Shown: positions 33,926-44,270 of the stretch, piece after piece | Position numbering within the stretch: position 1 is the first letter of the stretch | How the letters are laid out: each line of letters opens with the position of its first letter | Assembly (NCBI RefSeq): GCF_021545335.1 | Contig: NZ_CP089312.1 | Span: 1,984,001-2,048,000, forward strand | DNA from: Streptomyces sp. GQFP | GTDB taxonomy: Bacteria; Actinomycetota; Actinomycetes; Streptomycetales; Streptomycetaceae | Reading direction: 5' to 3' | DNA length: 64,000 bases | Translations under genes and position numbers: made by a program | Notes under the pieces: model-generated | What the model saw: the letters and a program-made list of their open reading frames with translations, nothing else | Database searches by the model: none | Told to the model about the DNA's origin: nothing

Positions 33926-34930
33926 ATGAACACCCTGCGCACAAGCCGTACACGACGCTCCCTACGACCTGTTCAGGCCTTGGCGGGAATCCTGCTCGCC
34001 GCAGCCCTCGCACTCACCGGCTGCACCGGCGCCGACGACTCCGGCTCGACCGCCAGTGACGCGGGCGGCGACGCGGCAGTGGCCGCCCCGGGCGCCCTGG
34101 ACGAACAGGCCGAGGCCGAGGCCGACAGCAAGCCGGGTAGCGGCAAGGACGGCGCCGCCCAGGCCAGCACCGCACCCCAGCCCGCCGCCGGCGCGCACAT
34201 CATCCGTACCGTGTCCGTCTCCGTGCAGGTCAAGGACGTGTCCAAGGCCCTGGCCAAGGTCCGCACCACCGCGCAGAACGCGGGCGGCTATGTAGGCAGC
34301 GAGACGACGACCCTGAACGAGGAGGAGGGCGAGGAGGGCGAGGAGGGCAGCGAGAGCACCGAGATCGTCCTGCGGGTGCCCGTCGGCGAGTACGAGGAGG
34401 TCCTCGCCGACCTGGAGGGCACCGGCAAGCTGCTGCACCGGGAGGCGGAGGCGACGGACGTCACCGAGCAGGTCGTCGACGTGGAGAGCCGCATCACCAC
34501 CCAGCGCGCCAGCGTGAACCGCATCCGCGAGCTGATGGACCAGGCCACCAAGCTCTCCGATGTGGTCACCCTGGAGGGCGAGTTGAGCCGCCGCCAGGCC
34601 GACCTGGAGTCGCTGCTCGCCCGCCAGACCTCCCTGAAGGACCGCACGACCCTGGCCACGATCAACCTCTCCCTGTCCGAGACCCCGGCCAAGGAGTCCG
34701 ACGAGGACGACGACCCCGGCTTCCTGGACGCCCTCTCGGGCGGCTGGGACGCGTTCGTGACGATGCTGCGCTGGATCGTGGTGGCCATCGCCGCCGTACT
34801 GCCGTTCGCGGCGGTGGCGGCCCTGCTGCTGTTCGCCTGGCTGCGCCTGACCCGCACCCGCCGCCACCGCCCCACCCCGGCGACGACCACGGGCCCGGCG
34901 ACGCAGCCGACCAACCCGGACGAGGACTGA
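33926..34930 (+). CDS. DUF4349 lipoprotein
   Basis: A 334-aa lipoprotein with an Arg-rich leader, hydrophobic core and lipobox LTGC (near residue 33). An acidic low-complexity spacer and a DUF4349 domain follow (IIRTVSVSVQVKDV, NAGGYVGSETT, VPVGEYEEVLADLEG, a coiled coil through QRASVNRIRELMDQATKL and LSRRQADLESLLARQ). One TM segment lies near the C-terminus (WIVVAIAAVLPFAAVAALLLFAW). Function is unknown; the shape suggests an envelope-spanning protein. The acidic run GEEGEEG interrupts the first domain half. Confidence 0.85.
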   Translation: MNTLRTSRTRRSLRPVQALAGILLAAALALTGCTGADDSGSTASDAGGDAAVAAPGALDEQAEAEADSKPGSGKDGAAQASTAPQPAAGAHIIRTVSVSVQVKDVSKALAKVRTTAQNAGGYVGSETTTLNEEEGEEGEEGSESTEIVLRVPVGEYEEVLADLEGTGKLLHREAEATDVTEQVVDVESRITTQRASVNRIRELMDQATKLSDVVTLEGELSRRQADLESLLARQTSLKDRTTLATINLSLSETPAKESDEDDDPGFLDALSGGWDAFVTMLRWIVVAIAAVLPFAAVAALLLFAWLRLTRTRRHRPTPATTTGPATQPTNPDED

Positions 34931-34987
34931 CCAGAACTGATCAGAACCGACCGGGACTGAAATGCGGGGTCCCCGTAGCGTGTTCGT

Positions 34988-36406
34988 ATGAGCATGAACG
35001 CGAGCGATGACCGTACGAGGGACACGAAGCGTGGGACCGAGCGGCTGGTCGTGATCGGCGGCGACGCGGCGGGCATGTCCGCCGCGTCGCAGGCACGCCG
35101 GCTCAAGGGCCCCGACGAGCTGGAGATCGTCGCGTTCGAACGCGGCAACTTCACCTCCTACTCGGCGTGCGGCATCCCCTACTGGGTGAGCGGCGACGTC
35201 CCGGACCGGGACCGACTGATCGCCCGTACACCCGAGGAGCACCTGGCCCGGGACATCGACCTGCGCATGCGGACGGAGGTCATGGAGATCGACGTCCCCG
35301 GCCGCCGGGTACGCGCGCGTGCCCTGGAAACGGGCGCCGAGTCATGGACGTCGTACGACAAACTGGTGATCGCCACGGGGGCCCGTCCGATCCGCCCGGA
35401 ACTGCCGGGCATCGATGCCCCCGGGGTGCACGGCGTACAGACCCTGGACGACGGCCAGGCCCTCCTGGACACCCTGACCACCACCAAGGGCCGACGCGCG
35501 GTCGTCGTCGGCGCGGGCTACATCGGCGTGGAGATGGCCGAGGCGCTCATCAAGCGCGGCTACGAGGTGACCGTCGTCAACCGCGGCCAGGAACCCATGT
35601 CCACGCTCGACCCGGACATGGGCCGCCTGGTGCGCGAGGCGATGGATGGCCTGGGCATCACCATGGTGAACGAGGCCGAGGTCACCAAACTGCTCACGGG
35701 CGAGGACGGCAAGGTACGCGCGGTGGTGACCGACGACGCCGAATACCCGGCGGACGTGGTCGTGCTCGGCATCGGCGTCCGCCCCGAGACGACCCTCGCC
35801 CGCGCGGCGGGACTCCCCCTGGGCGACCACGGGGGCCTCCTCACCGACCTGGCGATGCGGGTGCGCGGCCACGAGAACATCTGGGCGGGCGGCGACTGTG
35901 TGGAGGTCCTGGACCTCGTCTCCGGCCGGGAACGGCACATCGCCCTCGGCACGCACGCCAACAAGCACGGCCAGGTCATCGGCGCGAACGCCGGCGGCGA
36001 CTACGCCACCTTCCCCGGGGTCGTCGGCACGGCCGTGAGCAAGGTCTGCGACCTGGAGATCGCCCGCACCGGCCTGCGCGAGAAGGACGCACACCGAGCG
36101 GGCCTCCGCTTCGAAACGGTCACCATCGAGTCGACGAGCCGCGCGGGCTACTACCCCGGCGCAGCCCTCATGACCGTGAAAATGCTCGCCGAACACCGCA
36201 CAGGCCGCCTCCTGGGCGTCCAGATCGTAGGCCGCGAGGGCGCGGCAAAGCGGGTCGACATCGCGGCGGTGGCCCTGACAGCCCGCCTGACAGTCGAACA
36301 GATGACAGCCCTGGACCTGGGCTACGCGCCCCCGTTCTCCCCGGTCTGGGACCCGGTACTGGTAGCGGCCAGGAAGGCATCAGCAGCGGTACGGAGACTT
36401 ACCTAG
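34988..36406 (+). CDS. CoA-disulfide-reductase/NADH-oxidase-type flavoprotein
   Basis: A 472-aa FAD- and NAD(P)H-dependent enzyme. FAD loop VVIGGDAAGMSAA, the redox-active single Cys in FTSYSACGIPYWVSG (near residue 57), the NAD loop VVVGAGYIGVEMAEAL, and the second FAD segment ENIWAGGDCVE match the CoADR/NOX group. These keep low-molecular thiols reduced or consume oxygen. Two Met codons at the start (ATG 34988, ATG 34994) are possible. The stop codon TAG lies inside dispersed repeat copy 4. Confidence 0.88.
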   Translation: MSMNASDDRTRDTKRGTERLVVIGGDAAGMSAASQARRLKGPDELEIVAFERGNFTSYSACGIPYWVSGDVPDRDRLIARTPEEHLARDIDLRMRTEVMEIDVPGRRVRARALETGAESWTSYDKLVIATGARPIRPELPGIDAPGVHGVQTLDDGQALLDTLTTTKGRRAVVVGAGYIGVEMAEALIKRGYEVTVVNRGQEPMSTLDPDMGRLVREAMDGLGITMVNEAEVTKLLTGEDGKVRAVVTDDAEYPADVVVLGIGVRPETTLARAAGLPLGDHGGLLTDLAMRVRGHENIWAGGDCVEVLDLVSGRERHIALGTHANKHGQVIGANAGGDYATFPGVVGTAVSKVCDLEIARTGLREKDAHRAGLRFETVTIESTSRAGYYPGAALMTVKMLAEHRTGRLLGVQIVGREGAAKRVDIAAVALTARLTVEQMTALDLGYAPPFSPVWDPVLVAARKASAAVRRLT

Positions 36407-36450
36407 GGGCGCGGGGAACTGCGCGACAAGCCACACACAGCCCGCACCCG
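36404..36450 (+). repeat. Dispersed intergenic repeat, copy 4
   Basis: Begins TAGGGGCGCGGGGAACTGCG and supplies the stop codon of the preceding gene; continues GACAAGCCACACACAGCCCGC. Confidence 0.8.
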
Positions 36451-36474
36451 GCAACGAACCGCCCCCCCCTACCG

Positions 36475-36798
36475 CTAGGCCGTCCCGTTGATCCGATCAA
36501 TAGCCTGCCGAGCCTGCTCCGCCGGCGGCCGGGACGGCAACGACGACACCGACGCCGATGGCGCAACCGCCGGAGGCGGCTGCGCCCCCGCCGGCTTCGC
36601 GTGGGTGCCCAACCCACTGGACCGCAGCCGATGGCTGACAGCCTCGTCCAGCGACACAGGCCGCTGCATCTGCGTGGCCAACCGCCCCGCCTCCTGGCCG
36701 AGCCGCGCCACGTCCTCCCAGGGCAGGTGGACCACCAGGGCCAGTTCAGCCTCCCCGTTCGGCAGAGCCACCATCGGAGGAGTAACTCGGTCGTTCAT
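36475..36798 (-). CDS. Hypothetical protein (107 aa)
   Basis: A 107-aa soluble protein. The first half (LVVHLPWEDVARLGQEAGRL) is structured in appearance, the second is rich in Ala, Pro and Ser. I do not recognise a family. It is convergent with the flavoprotein gene and divergent from the rhomboid gene. Confidence 0.55.
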   Translation of the reverse strand: MNDRVTPPMVALPNGEAELALVVHLPWEDVARLGQEAGRLATQMQRPVSLDEAVSHRLRSSGLGTHAKPAGAQPPPAVAPSASVSSLPSRPPAEQARQAIDRINGTA

Positions 36799-36922
36799 CG
36801 CCTGTTCCTCACCTCGTCCCCGCGACGCGCCTTCGCCGTGCCGCGGACGTTGAGGACAGATACGGACACACGGACAGTCGCGTTCACCGGTTCACGGGAC
36901 GCATCGCGGGCACTACTTCCTT

Positions 36923-37741
36923 GTGGTCATCCCTGTCCATGACGTGAACCCCGCAAGCCGCACCCCTTGGGTCACGTACGCCCTGATCGCCGCGAACGTC
37001 CTCGTGTTCCTCTCCATGCCCGGCATCGCGGGCTCGGTGACGGGCGAGAGCGGCCTGGCACAGCTGTGCCACCTCCAGGCATTCCTGGACCAGTACGCCG
37101 CCGTGCCCCGGGAACTGATCCACCACCAGCTGCCGCGCGTGGTCCCGACGGGCGACGTTGGGATCGGCACGGGCGGGCCGGGCTGTGTGATCGGCCCGCC
37201 CACCTACGACAAGTCACCTGTGCTGTCCGTCTTCACGGCGATGTTCCTGCACGGCGGCTGGCTGCACCTGCTGGGCAACATGCTGTTCCTGCTGATCTTC
37301 GGCAACAACATCGAGGACCGGCTCGGGCATGTGCGGTATCTGCTCTTCTACGTCGTCTGCGGCTACGCGGCGTCGTACGGCTTCGCGCTTGTCAACGCGG
37401 ACTCGGGCGACCCCCTGATCGGCGCCTCCGGGGCGATCGCCGGTGTCCTGGGCGCCTATCTGGTGCTGTTCCCGAAGGCCAGGGTGTGGGTCCTGGTGCC
37501 CTTCCTGGTGTTTCTGCCGCTGCGGCTGCCGGCCTGGCTGGTGCTGGGCTTCTGGTTCGTGCTGCAGGCGGTGTACTCGTCCGGCGAGGGCGTCTCCGAG
37601 GCCGGCACCGTGGCGTACGCCGCCCATATCGTCGGCTTCCTCGCGGGCATGCTGCTCGCCTGGCCGCTCAGGGCCGGCACCCCGCCGCCGCCCGAGCCGG
37701 GCCGCCTGCTGTGGGGCAGGCAGGCACGGCCGGGTTGGTGA
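36923..37741 (+). CDS. Rhomboid family intramembrane serine protease
   Basis: A 272-aa membrane protein with about six TM segments. Rhomboid signatures are HGGWLHLLGNMLFL, the catalytic Ser in GASGAIAGVLGAY (GxSG) and the catalytic His in AAHIVGFLAG. It cleaves substrates within the membrane. A long soluble-looking loop with several Cys (near residues 50-95) follows TM1. The GTG at 36923 lacks a clear ribosome-binding element. Confidence 0.9.
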   Translation: MVIPVHDVNPASRTPWVTYALIAANVLVFLSMPGIAGSVTGESGLAQLCHLQAFLDQYAAVPRELIHHQLPRVVPTGDVGIGTGGPGCVIGPPTYDKSPVLSVFTAMFLHGGWLHLLGNMLFLLIFGNNIEDRLGHVRYLLFYVVCGYAASYGFALVNADSGDPLIGASGAIAGVLGAYLVLFPKARVWVLVPFLVFLPLRLPAWLVLGFWFVLQAVYSSGEGVSEAGTVAYAAHIVGFLAGMLLAWPLRAGTPPPPEPGRLLWGRQARPGW

Positions 37742-37942
37742 TACAGCCGACTCGATTACTGTGCCGCCTTTGCGCAAGCCACGCCACATGTACAAGTAGG
37801 CGGCAGCCTCGCTCACGAAAGGGATGCGCGTCGGCGCCTCGACGGCGTTGACCATGTCAGGGGCAGGAAGGCGGTGGCGAGGGCGCGTCGGGTGAAGTCT
37901 GAGCGCATCTCACTTCCCGTATGCCGTCGACGGAACGGGCCG

Positions 37943-38857
37943 TCAGGCCGCCGGGGCTGCCGGGGTCGGCGCCGAGCGCCCCGACACAGCCCGGCAGGCG
38001 AGGCATTCCTCGAGGAACGCGAGGGCCTTCAGATGGTAGGACCGCGCTGCCCAACCGAGGCTGACATTGTGTCCGGCGTCCGGAACGCGGTCGACGAGGA
38101 CCCGCGGTGCCGCGAGACGAGCCGTGAGATCGGCCAGCGAGTCCTCGTCGTGCAGCCAGTAGTCCTCGTGGGCGGCGAAGGTCAGCCTGACCGGGACCCG
38201 GACCTTCGCGGCGATACCGGGGAAGAGGTCGGGCCAGCGCACCGCGTCCCGGCGTTCACGCGCCGGCATGGGAGCCACCAGCGTCGCGCTGGTGCGGAAC
38301 GTGTCCGGCGGATACGACCGCAGCGGGCCCCAGTTGCGCATCCAGAGCCGGGCTCCCCGGGCGTCGAGGAGCCCGTCGGGGTCCACGGCGTACCGATGGC
38401 CGCAGCCCGACATGTCGAGCCCGAGCAGTCCCGCGTTCCGGCCGTCGCCCGCTGCCGTCAGCGCGAGCTTGCCCCCATAGGAGTGGGCGACCAGGAAGAA
38501 CCCGGCTCCGACGGCGTACCGGGAGGTGAAGTGGTCCAGCGCGCGATGCAGGGTCACGGACTGTTCGGTCAGGGTCTGTCCGTCGGGGAGCAGGGCGGCC
38601 GAACGGCCGTAGCCGGGGCGGTCGACGGACAGGACCGTGTAGCCCAGTCCTGCTCCGAGCGTCATCAGCGACAGGTCCGGATGCGCCTGCCCGTCGAAAT
38701 AGCCCGCGCGCATGCCGCCGCCGTGCAGGGCGACGACCACGGCCCTCGGTGCCGGGGTCGCCGGTTCGGCGAGCAGGGCGGAGAGAGTGACGTCCCCGCC
38801 CTGGAGGGTGATGCGGCGAACGCCTGGGGACAGGGTTTCCGGCAACACGCGGACCAT
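37943..38857 (-). CDS. Alpha/beta hydrolase at the downstream end of the polyketide operon
   Basis: A 304-aa cytosolic hydrolase. Oxyanion segment VVALHGGGMR, nucleophile Ser in VAHSYGGK, a DRPGYGRS strand end, and His in DAGHNVSLG form a plausible triad with an Asp near VRLTFAAHEDYW. AAAGGAA precedes the ATG. It is last in the minus-strand polyketide unit, 40 bases after the small ORF. It may be a hydrolase or lactonase for a pathway ester, or unrelated. Confidence 0.8.
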   Translation of the reverse strand: MVRVLPETLSPGVRRITLQGGDVTLSALLAEPATPAPRAVVVALHGGGMRAGYFDGQAHPDLSLMTLGAGLGYTVLSVDRPGYGRSAALLPDGQTLTEQSVTLHRALDHFTSRYAVGAGFFLVAHSYGGKLALTAAGDGRNAGLLGLDMSGCGHRYAVDPDGLLDARGARLWMRNWGPLRSYPPDTFRTSATLVAPMPARERRDAVRWPDLFPGIAAKVRVPVRLTFAAHEDYWLHDEDSLADLTARLAAPRVLVDRVPDAGHNVSLGWAARSYHLKALAFLEECLACRAVSGRSAPTPAAPAA

Positions 38858-38897
38858 GTTCCTTCCTTTCGTCTCGTCTCGTCTCCGGCTGTCTCGG

Positions 38898-39050
38898 TCA
38901 GTCGGTGCCGCGCAGAATGTGCGACTCCTCCGGCTCCCCGTCGTCCTCTCCCGCGAGCAACTGCGTCGGCGTGTCCGCCGGGTGCGTCGAGCGCCCCTGG
39001 ATTTCGTGCCGGCCCGGGTCCGGAAGCTCCGTTCCCCCCTCCGTGGTCAT
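38898..39050 (-). CDS. Small 50-aa acidic protein overlapping the FMN reductase gene
   Basis: The ATG at 39050 overlaps the TGA of the FMN reductase gene (ATGA), so translation can be coupled. Codon third positions are mostly G or C, as in its neighbours. The product is hydrophilic and acidic, with MTTEGGTELPDP at the start and SHILRGTD at the end, and has no Cys, TM segment or recognisable domain. Function unknown. Confidence 0.5.
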   Translation of the reverse strand: MTTEGGTELPDPGRHEIQGRSTHPADTPTQLLAGEDDGEPEESHILRGTD

Positions 39051-39664
39051 GTTCCGTACGGCCGTTCGGCCCGGGCGCTGCGCAGTGCCCGGCCCCACCA
39101 GGTGAGCTGGTCCAGCAGGACCTTCGCCGCACCCTCGCAGTCCTGCGGACTCAGGGGACGGCCGTGCGCGTCGAACCGGTCCCATGCGTTGTGGAAACTC
39201 ACCGAGTCGCGCACGGAGACCGCGTGCAGTTCGGCGAAGATCTGCCGCAGGTGTTCCACGGCCCTGAGTCCACCGCTCAGTCCACCGTACGAGACGAAGC
39301 CGACGGGTTTGGCCGCCCACTCCTCGCGGAACCAGTCGATGGCGTTCTTCAGCGCTGCCGGAACGGTGTGGTTGTACTCGGGGGTGACGACGACGAAGGC
39401 GTCGGCCTCGGCCAGTCGGCCGGCCAGCGTCCGGTGCACCCGGGACGTGTCCGGCGGCGGGGCGTGGCCGGGCTCGGGCATGATCAGCGGCAGCGGATGC
39501 TCACGGAGGTCGACGACCTGGACGGCGACGTCGTCGTGCGCCGAGGCCTGCTCGGTGAACCAGGTGGCGACGGTCGGGCCGAACCTTCCCTCCCGTACGC
39601 TGCCGGTGATCACTACGAGCCGGATCGGCTCCTCCTCGGATGCTGTCGCTCCTGGATCTGTCAC
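39047..39664 (-). CDS. NADPH-dependent FMN reductase
   Basis: A 205-aa flavodoxin-fold reductase. ITGSVREGRFG near the N-terminus binds FMN phosphate, and PEYNHTVPAALKNAIDW is the family signature. It can supply reduced flavin to the luciferase-like oxidoreductase two genes upstream. The GTG at 39664 overlaps the TGA of the exporter gene (GTGA). Confidence 0.88.
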   Translation of the reverse strand: MTDPGATASEEEPIRLVVITGSVREGRFGPTVATWFTEQASAHDDVAVQVVDLREHPLPLIMPEPGHAPPPDTSRVHRTLAGRLAEADAFVVVTPEYNHTVPAALKNAIDWFREEWAAKPVGFVSYGGLSGGLRAVEHLRQIFAELHAVSVRDSVSFHNAWDRFDAHGRPLSPQDCEGAAKVLLDQLTWWGRALRSARAERPYGT

Positions 39665-40905
39665 GGCTGTGCCTTTCGGTCGGTGCCGGGCCGGAGTCCG
39701 GTGAGGGCGATGAACAGGCCCGCTGCGCCCACCGCCGCGATGAACGCCAGCGCCGGCCGGTGGCCGTCGCCTCGGGTGAGCGACAGGGCGACCAGCGGTA
39801 GCACGATGACGGAGCTGAGCTGGACCGCCGTCTGGTAGAGCGGCACCGCCGAGCCCCGGTCCGCGGCCGGGATCGTGGATGTGGCCTGAATGTTCAGAGC
39901 GGCGAAGGAGAGCACGAAGCCCGCCCCCACCAGGAGCAGCGCGGGCAGCAGCCGGGCCGCGTACGGCTCGGCCTCCGGCTGCCACAGGTAGAGCACCTGG
40001 CCGAGCAGCGGGGTCAGAGCGCCCAGGGTGATCAGCCGTGCCGTGCCGAACCGGCCGACGAGACGGGCCGCGAACGGCACCGTCAGAGCCAGTGGCAGAC
40101 AGGCCGGCAGCAGTGCGAGCGCCGTCTGCCAGGGAGCCCAGCCGACGTCCGGTGCGGCCGTCTGAAAGGTGACGACCAGCAGCAGCCCGATGTACGAGCC
40201 GTTGAGCGAGGCAGCGCAGACGGCCGCCCTTACCAGCCGTCCGTCGCGGAGCACCGCAAGGTTGACCGAGGTCCTGCCTTCCGTACGCGGGGCGGACGGG
40301 ATCAGGCGGCGCCCGAAGAACAGCAGCAACAGTGCGATGGGGGCGGGGAACAGGAGCGTCCACCGCCAGCTCGCCTCCACCAGTACGCCGGAGAGCAGCA
40401 GACCCACGGTGAACCCGGCCGCACCGAACAGGGAGTAGACGGAGACGGCCCTGCGCTGCTGTGCCGTCTCCTGGAAAGCGGTGCTGATGATGGCCAGTCC
40501 GCTGGGTGCGGTGATCGCGGCGCAGAAACCCTTGACCACTCGGGTGGCGATCAGCAGCGCCGTGTTGTCGGCCATGCCGCCGACGGCCGAAGCCAGGGCG
40601 AAGACGAGCATGGCCACGAGATAGGCACGGCGGCGCCCGAGCCGGGCGTTGAACCACTGCCCGAACACGAGCAGCGCGGCGAAGCCCAGGGCGAAGCCGC
40701 TCATCAGCCACTGCACCTGCCACAGGGAGAGCCCGAGGTCCGCGCTGATCGTGGGCAGCGCCACGAGCACCACGGACACTTCCAGGGCGTCCAGGACCAT
40801 GTTTCCCGAGAGGACGAACAACAGCCCAAGCAGCCTCGGGTCCCGGACCCGGCTCCCTCGACTCGCGGGCCCGGCGCCGGTGCCGGAGGCGGGCGGCGAG
40901 GTCAT
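39661..40905 (-). CDS. MFS transporter (EmrB/QacA type), likely polyketide exporter
   Basis: A 414-aa membrane protein with about 12 hydrophobic segments and the MFS loops GQWFNARLGRRRAY and AALPTISADLG-like N-terminus. A position inside a polyketide operon, joined to neighbours by ATGA and GTGA overlaps, supports export of the product or self-resistance. Confidence 0.85.
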   Translation of the reverse strand: MTSPPASGTGAGPASRGSRVRDPRLLGLLFVLSGNMVLDALEVSVVLVALPTISADLGLSLWQVQWLMSGFALGFAALLVFGQWFNARLGRRRAYLVAMLVFALASAVGGMADNTALLIATRVVKGFCAAITAPSGLAIISTAFQETAQQRRAVSVYSLFGAAGFTVGLLLSGVLVEASWRWTLLFPAPIALLLLFFGRRLIPSAPRTEGRTSVNLAVLRDGRLVRAAVCAASLNGSYIGLLLVVTFQTAAPDVGWAPWQTALALLPACLPLALTVPFAARLVGRFGTARLITLGALTPLLGQVLYLWQPEAEPYAARLLPALLLVGAGFVLSFAALNIQATSTIPAADRGSAVPLYQTAVQLSSVIVLPLVALSLTRGDGHRPALAFIAAVGAAGLFIALTGLRPGTDRKAQP

Positions 40906-41870
40906 GAGGACAGCAGCGCGGGGAGCTTCTCGCAGACGAGTTCCATGTGGCGCAGCACAAGGTCGTCGGGCAGTCCCGCGATGTCCGCCCAGAAGATGAG
41001 GTGCTCCACCGGCAGCCCCTCGGTCATCTCCCGGATGCGGACGGCGGCGTCCTCCGGCGTGAGGACCTGGAGTGCTCCCCAGGGGGCGTCGGAGGTCCGG
41101 TCGCGCAGCGCGTCCGGGTCGATCAGCGGTGGTGCGGGCTTGCCGGTGCCCTCCACCGAGGCCTGCTGGTAGGAGTTCAGCTGGTGCGCGAGGTGCGGAG
41201 CGATGCGGACCCAGGCCGCGTCCGGGTCGTCGGACAGGAAGATGGGCAGCAGGTCGGACACGCGTGCGCGCCGCGGGTCGTGGCCGCCCTCTGCCAGTCC
41301 GGCCCGGTAGTGCTCGTAGACCTTGTGCGAGATGTGCAGCAGGCCGATGCCCAGCCGGCCGGCCAGCCGCCCGCCGCGGGGACCGTAGAACCCTCCCCAC
41401 AGGGGCACAGGGTCCTGGATCGGGCCGGGGGTGACCGCCTTCTCCTGCCACAGACGGCGGACCTCGACGATGTGGCGTTCCGTCGTGGTGAACCGCTGCG
41501 AGATGTCGGCGCCGAAGAGTTCGTACTCGGGCATCCGGTATCCGGCGCCCATACCGAGTTCCAGCCGTCCGCCGCTGATCAGGTCGACGATCGCCGCCTC
41601 CTCGGCGATGTGAGCGGGCTCGCGCAGGGCGGGCAGCATGACGGAGGTGCCGATGCGGACCCGGCGGGTGCGAGCTGCGACGGCCGCCGCGAACGTGAGG
41701 GGCTGGGGGAGGTAGCCGTCCTCGAAGAGATGGTGCTCGGTGAGCCACACGCCGTCGGCGCCGCGCTGGTCGGCCTCCTCGCAGAGCTCCAGGGCACGTG
41801 CGTAGTGATCGGCCCAGGGGCGGTGCCACTGTGCCGGATTGCGCAGGTCGAAAAGCAGGCCGACTTTCAT
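40902..41870 (-). CDS. LLM-class flavin-dependent oxidoreductase
   Basis: A 322-aa luciferase-like TIM-barrel protein (GADGVWLTEHHLFEDGY, RVRIGTSVMLPAL, LELGMGAGYRMPEYELFG). These enzymes use FMNH2 or F420. An FMN reductase gene in the same unit favours FMNH2. It could be a tailoring oxygenase of the polyketide, for example on a ring carbon, but the substrate cannot be read from the sequence. Its stop overlaps the exporter start (ATGA). Confidence 0.85.
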   Translation of the reverse strand: MKVGLLFDLRNPAQWHRPWADHYARALELCEEADQRGADGVWLTEHHLFEDGYLPQPLTFAAAVAARTRRVRIGTSVMLPALREPAHIAEEAAIVDLISGGRLELGMGAGYRMPEYELFGADISQRFTTTERHIVEVRRLWQEKAVTPGPIQDPVPLWGGFYGPRGGRLAGRLGIGLLHISHKVYEHYRAGLAEGGHDPRRARVSDLLPIFLSDDPDAAWVRIAPHLAHQLNSYQQASVEGTGKPAPPLIDPDALRDRTSDAPWGALQVLTPEDAAVRIREMTEGLPVEHLIFWADIAGLPDDLVLRHMELVCEKLPALLSS

Positions 41871-41955
41871 CGGACGTTCCCCATTCGTCTCGTGTCGTCT
41901 CGTGGTCGGGGTCGGGGTCGGCGCGACGTCGTGTGCCGTCTGCCGTCCCGCTGTC

Positions 41956-43502
<1,547 letters not shown>

Positions 43503-43506
<4 letters not shown>

Positions 43507-44270
43507 CCGAGCAACGTCCCTCCGGTCGCGTCGATGAACGCGCCGGTGATCCAGCGTGCTTCGTCGGTGGCCAGGAAGGTGATGACATCGGCGACCTCGC
43601 CTGCCTCGCCGACCCGCTTGAAGGCGGACAGCTGCGCCATCTGCTCCACGGCCTCCGGGATGTCGAAGACGGGACCACCGTTGTTGGTGATGCCCGGCGC
43701 CACGGTGTTGACCGTGATCCGCCGCGGTGCCAGGTGCCGTGCGAAGTGCAGGCTCAGCTGCTCGATGGCACCCTTGGTCATCGCGTACGCCACCTGATCG
43801 GGATTGGCGACCCGGGTGAGGCCGGAGGAGATGTTGATGATGCGTCCGCCGTCCGGCATGAGTCCGAGTGCCCTCTGCACGATGAAGAACGGCGCCTTCG
43901 CGTTCACGGCGACGTAGTGGTCGAAGTCCTCGGGGGTGACGTCCTCCGGGGCGGTGCCGACCGCGGACGTCGCGCCCGCGTTGTTCACCAGGATGTCCAG
44001 CACCGTGCCGCCGGTGCGCTCCTTCAGGCCCGCCGACAGGCCGAGGAACAGCTCGTGCACGTCGCCCGGGACGCCGAGCGGCGCGCGGACGGGGAAGGCG
44101 CGTCCGCCCTCCTTCTCGATCAGGGCGACCGTCTCGTCGGCGGCGTCCTGGTTGGACGCGTAGTGCACGGCGACCAGCGCGCCCTCGCGCGCCAGGCGCG
44201 ATGCGGTGGCCCGGCCGATGCCCCGGCTGGACCCGGTGACCAGTGCCGTCTTGCCGGTGAGCCTCGTCAT
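43503..44270 (-). CDS. Separate SDR (UrdMred/PgaMred-like) from internal start
   Basis: Inside the fusion gene an in-frame ATG at 44270 has GGGAG 7 bases upstream, exactly at the beginning of the SDR domain (MTRLTGKTALVTGSS). It would yield a 255-aa free ketoreductase. For PgaM such an internal start has been shown to make a stand-alone reductase. Confidence 0.6.

Noticed and set aside
37214..37855. A 213-codon minus-strand frame overlapping the rhomboid gene
   Set aside because: It is mostly antisense to conserved rhomboid sequence; its first 30 codons resemble nothing I recognise.
38898..39050. RiPP precursor peptide interpretation of the 50-aa ORF
   Set aside because: No Cys or recognisable leader/core pattern, and no maturation enzyme in the same unit.
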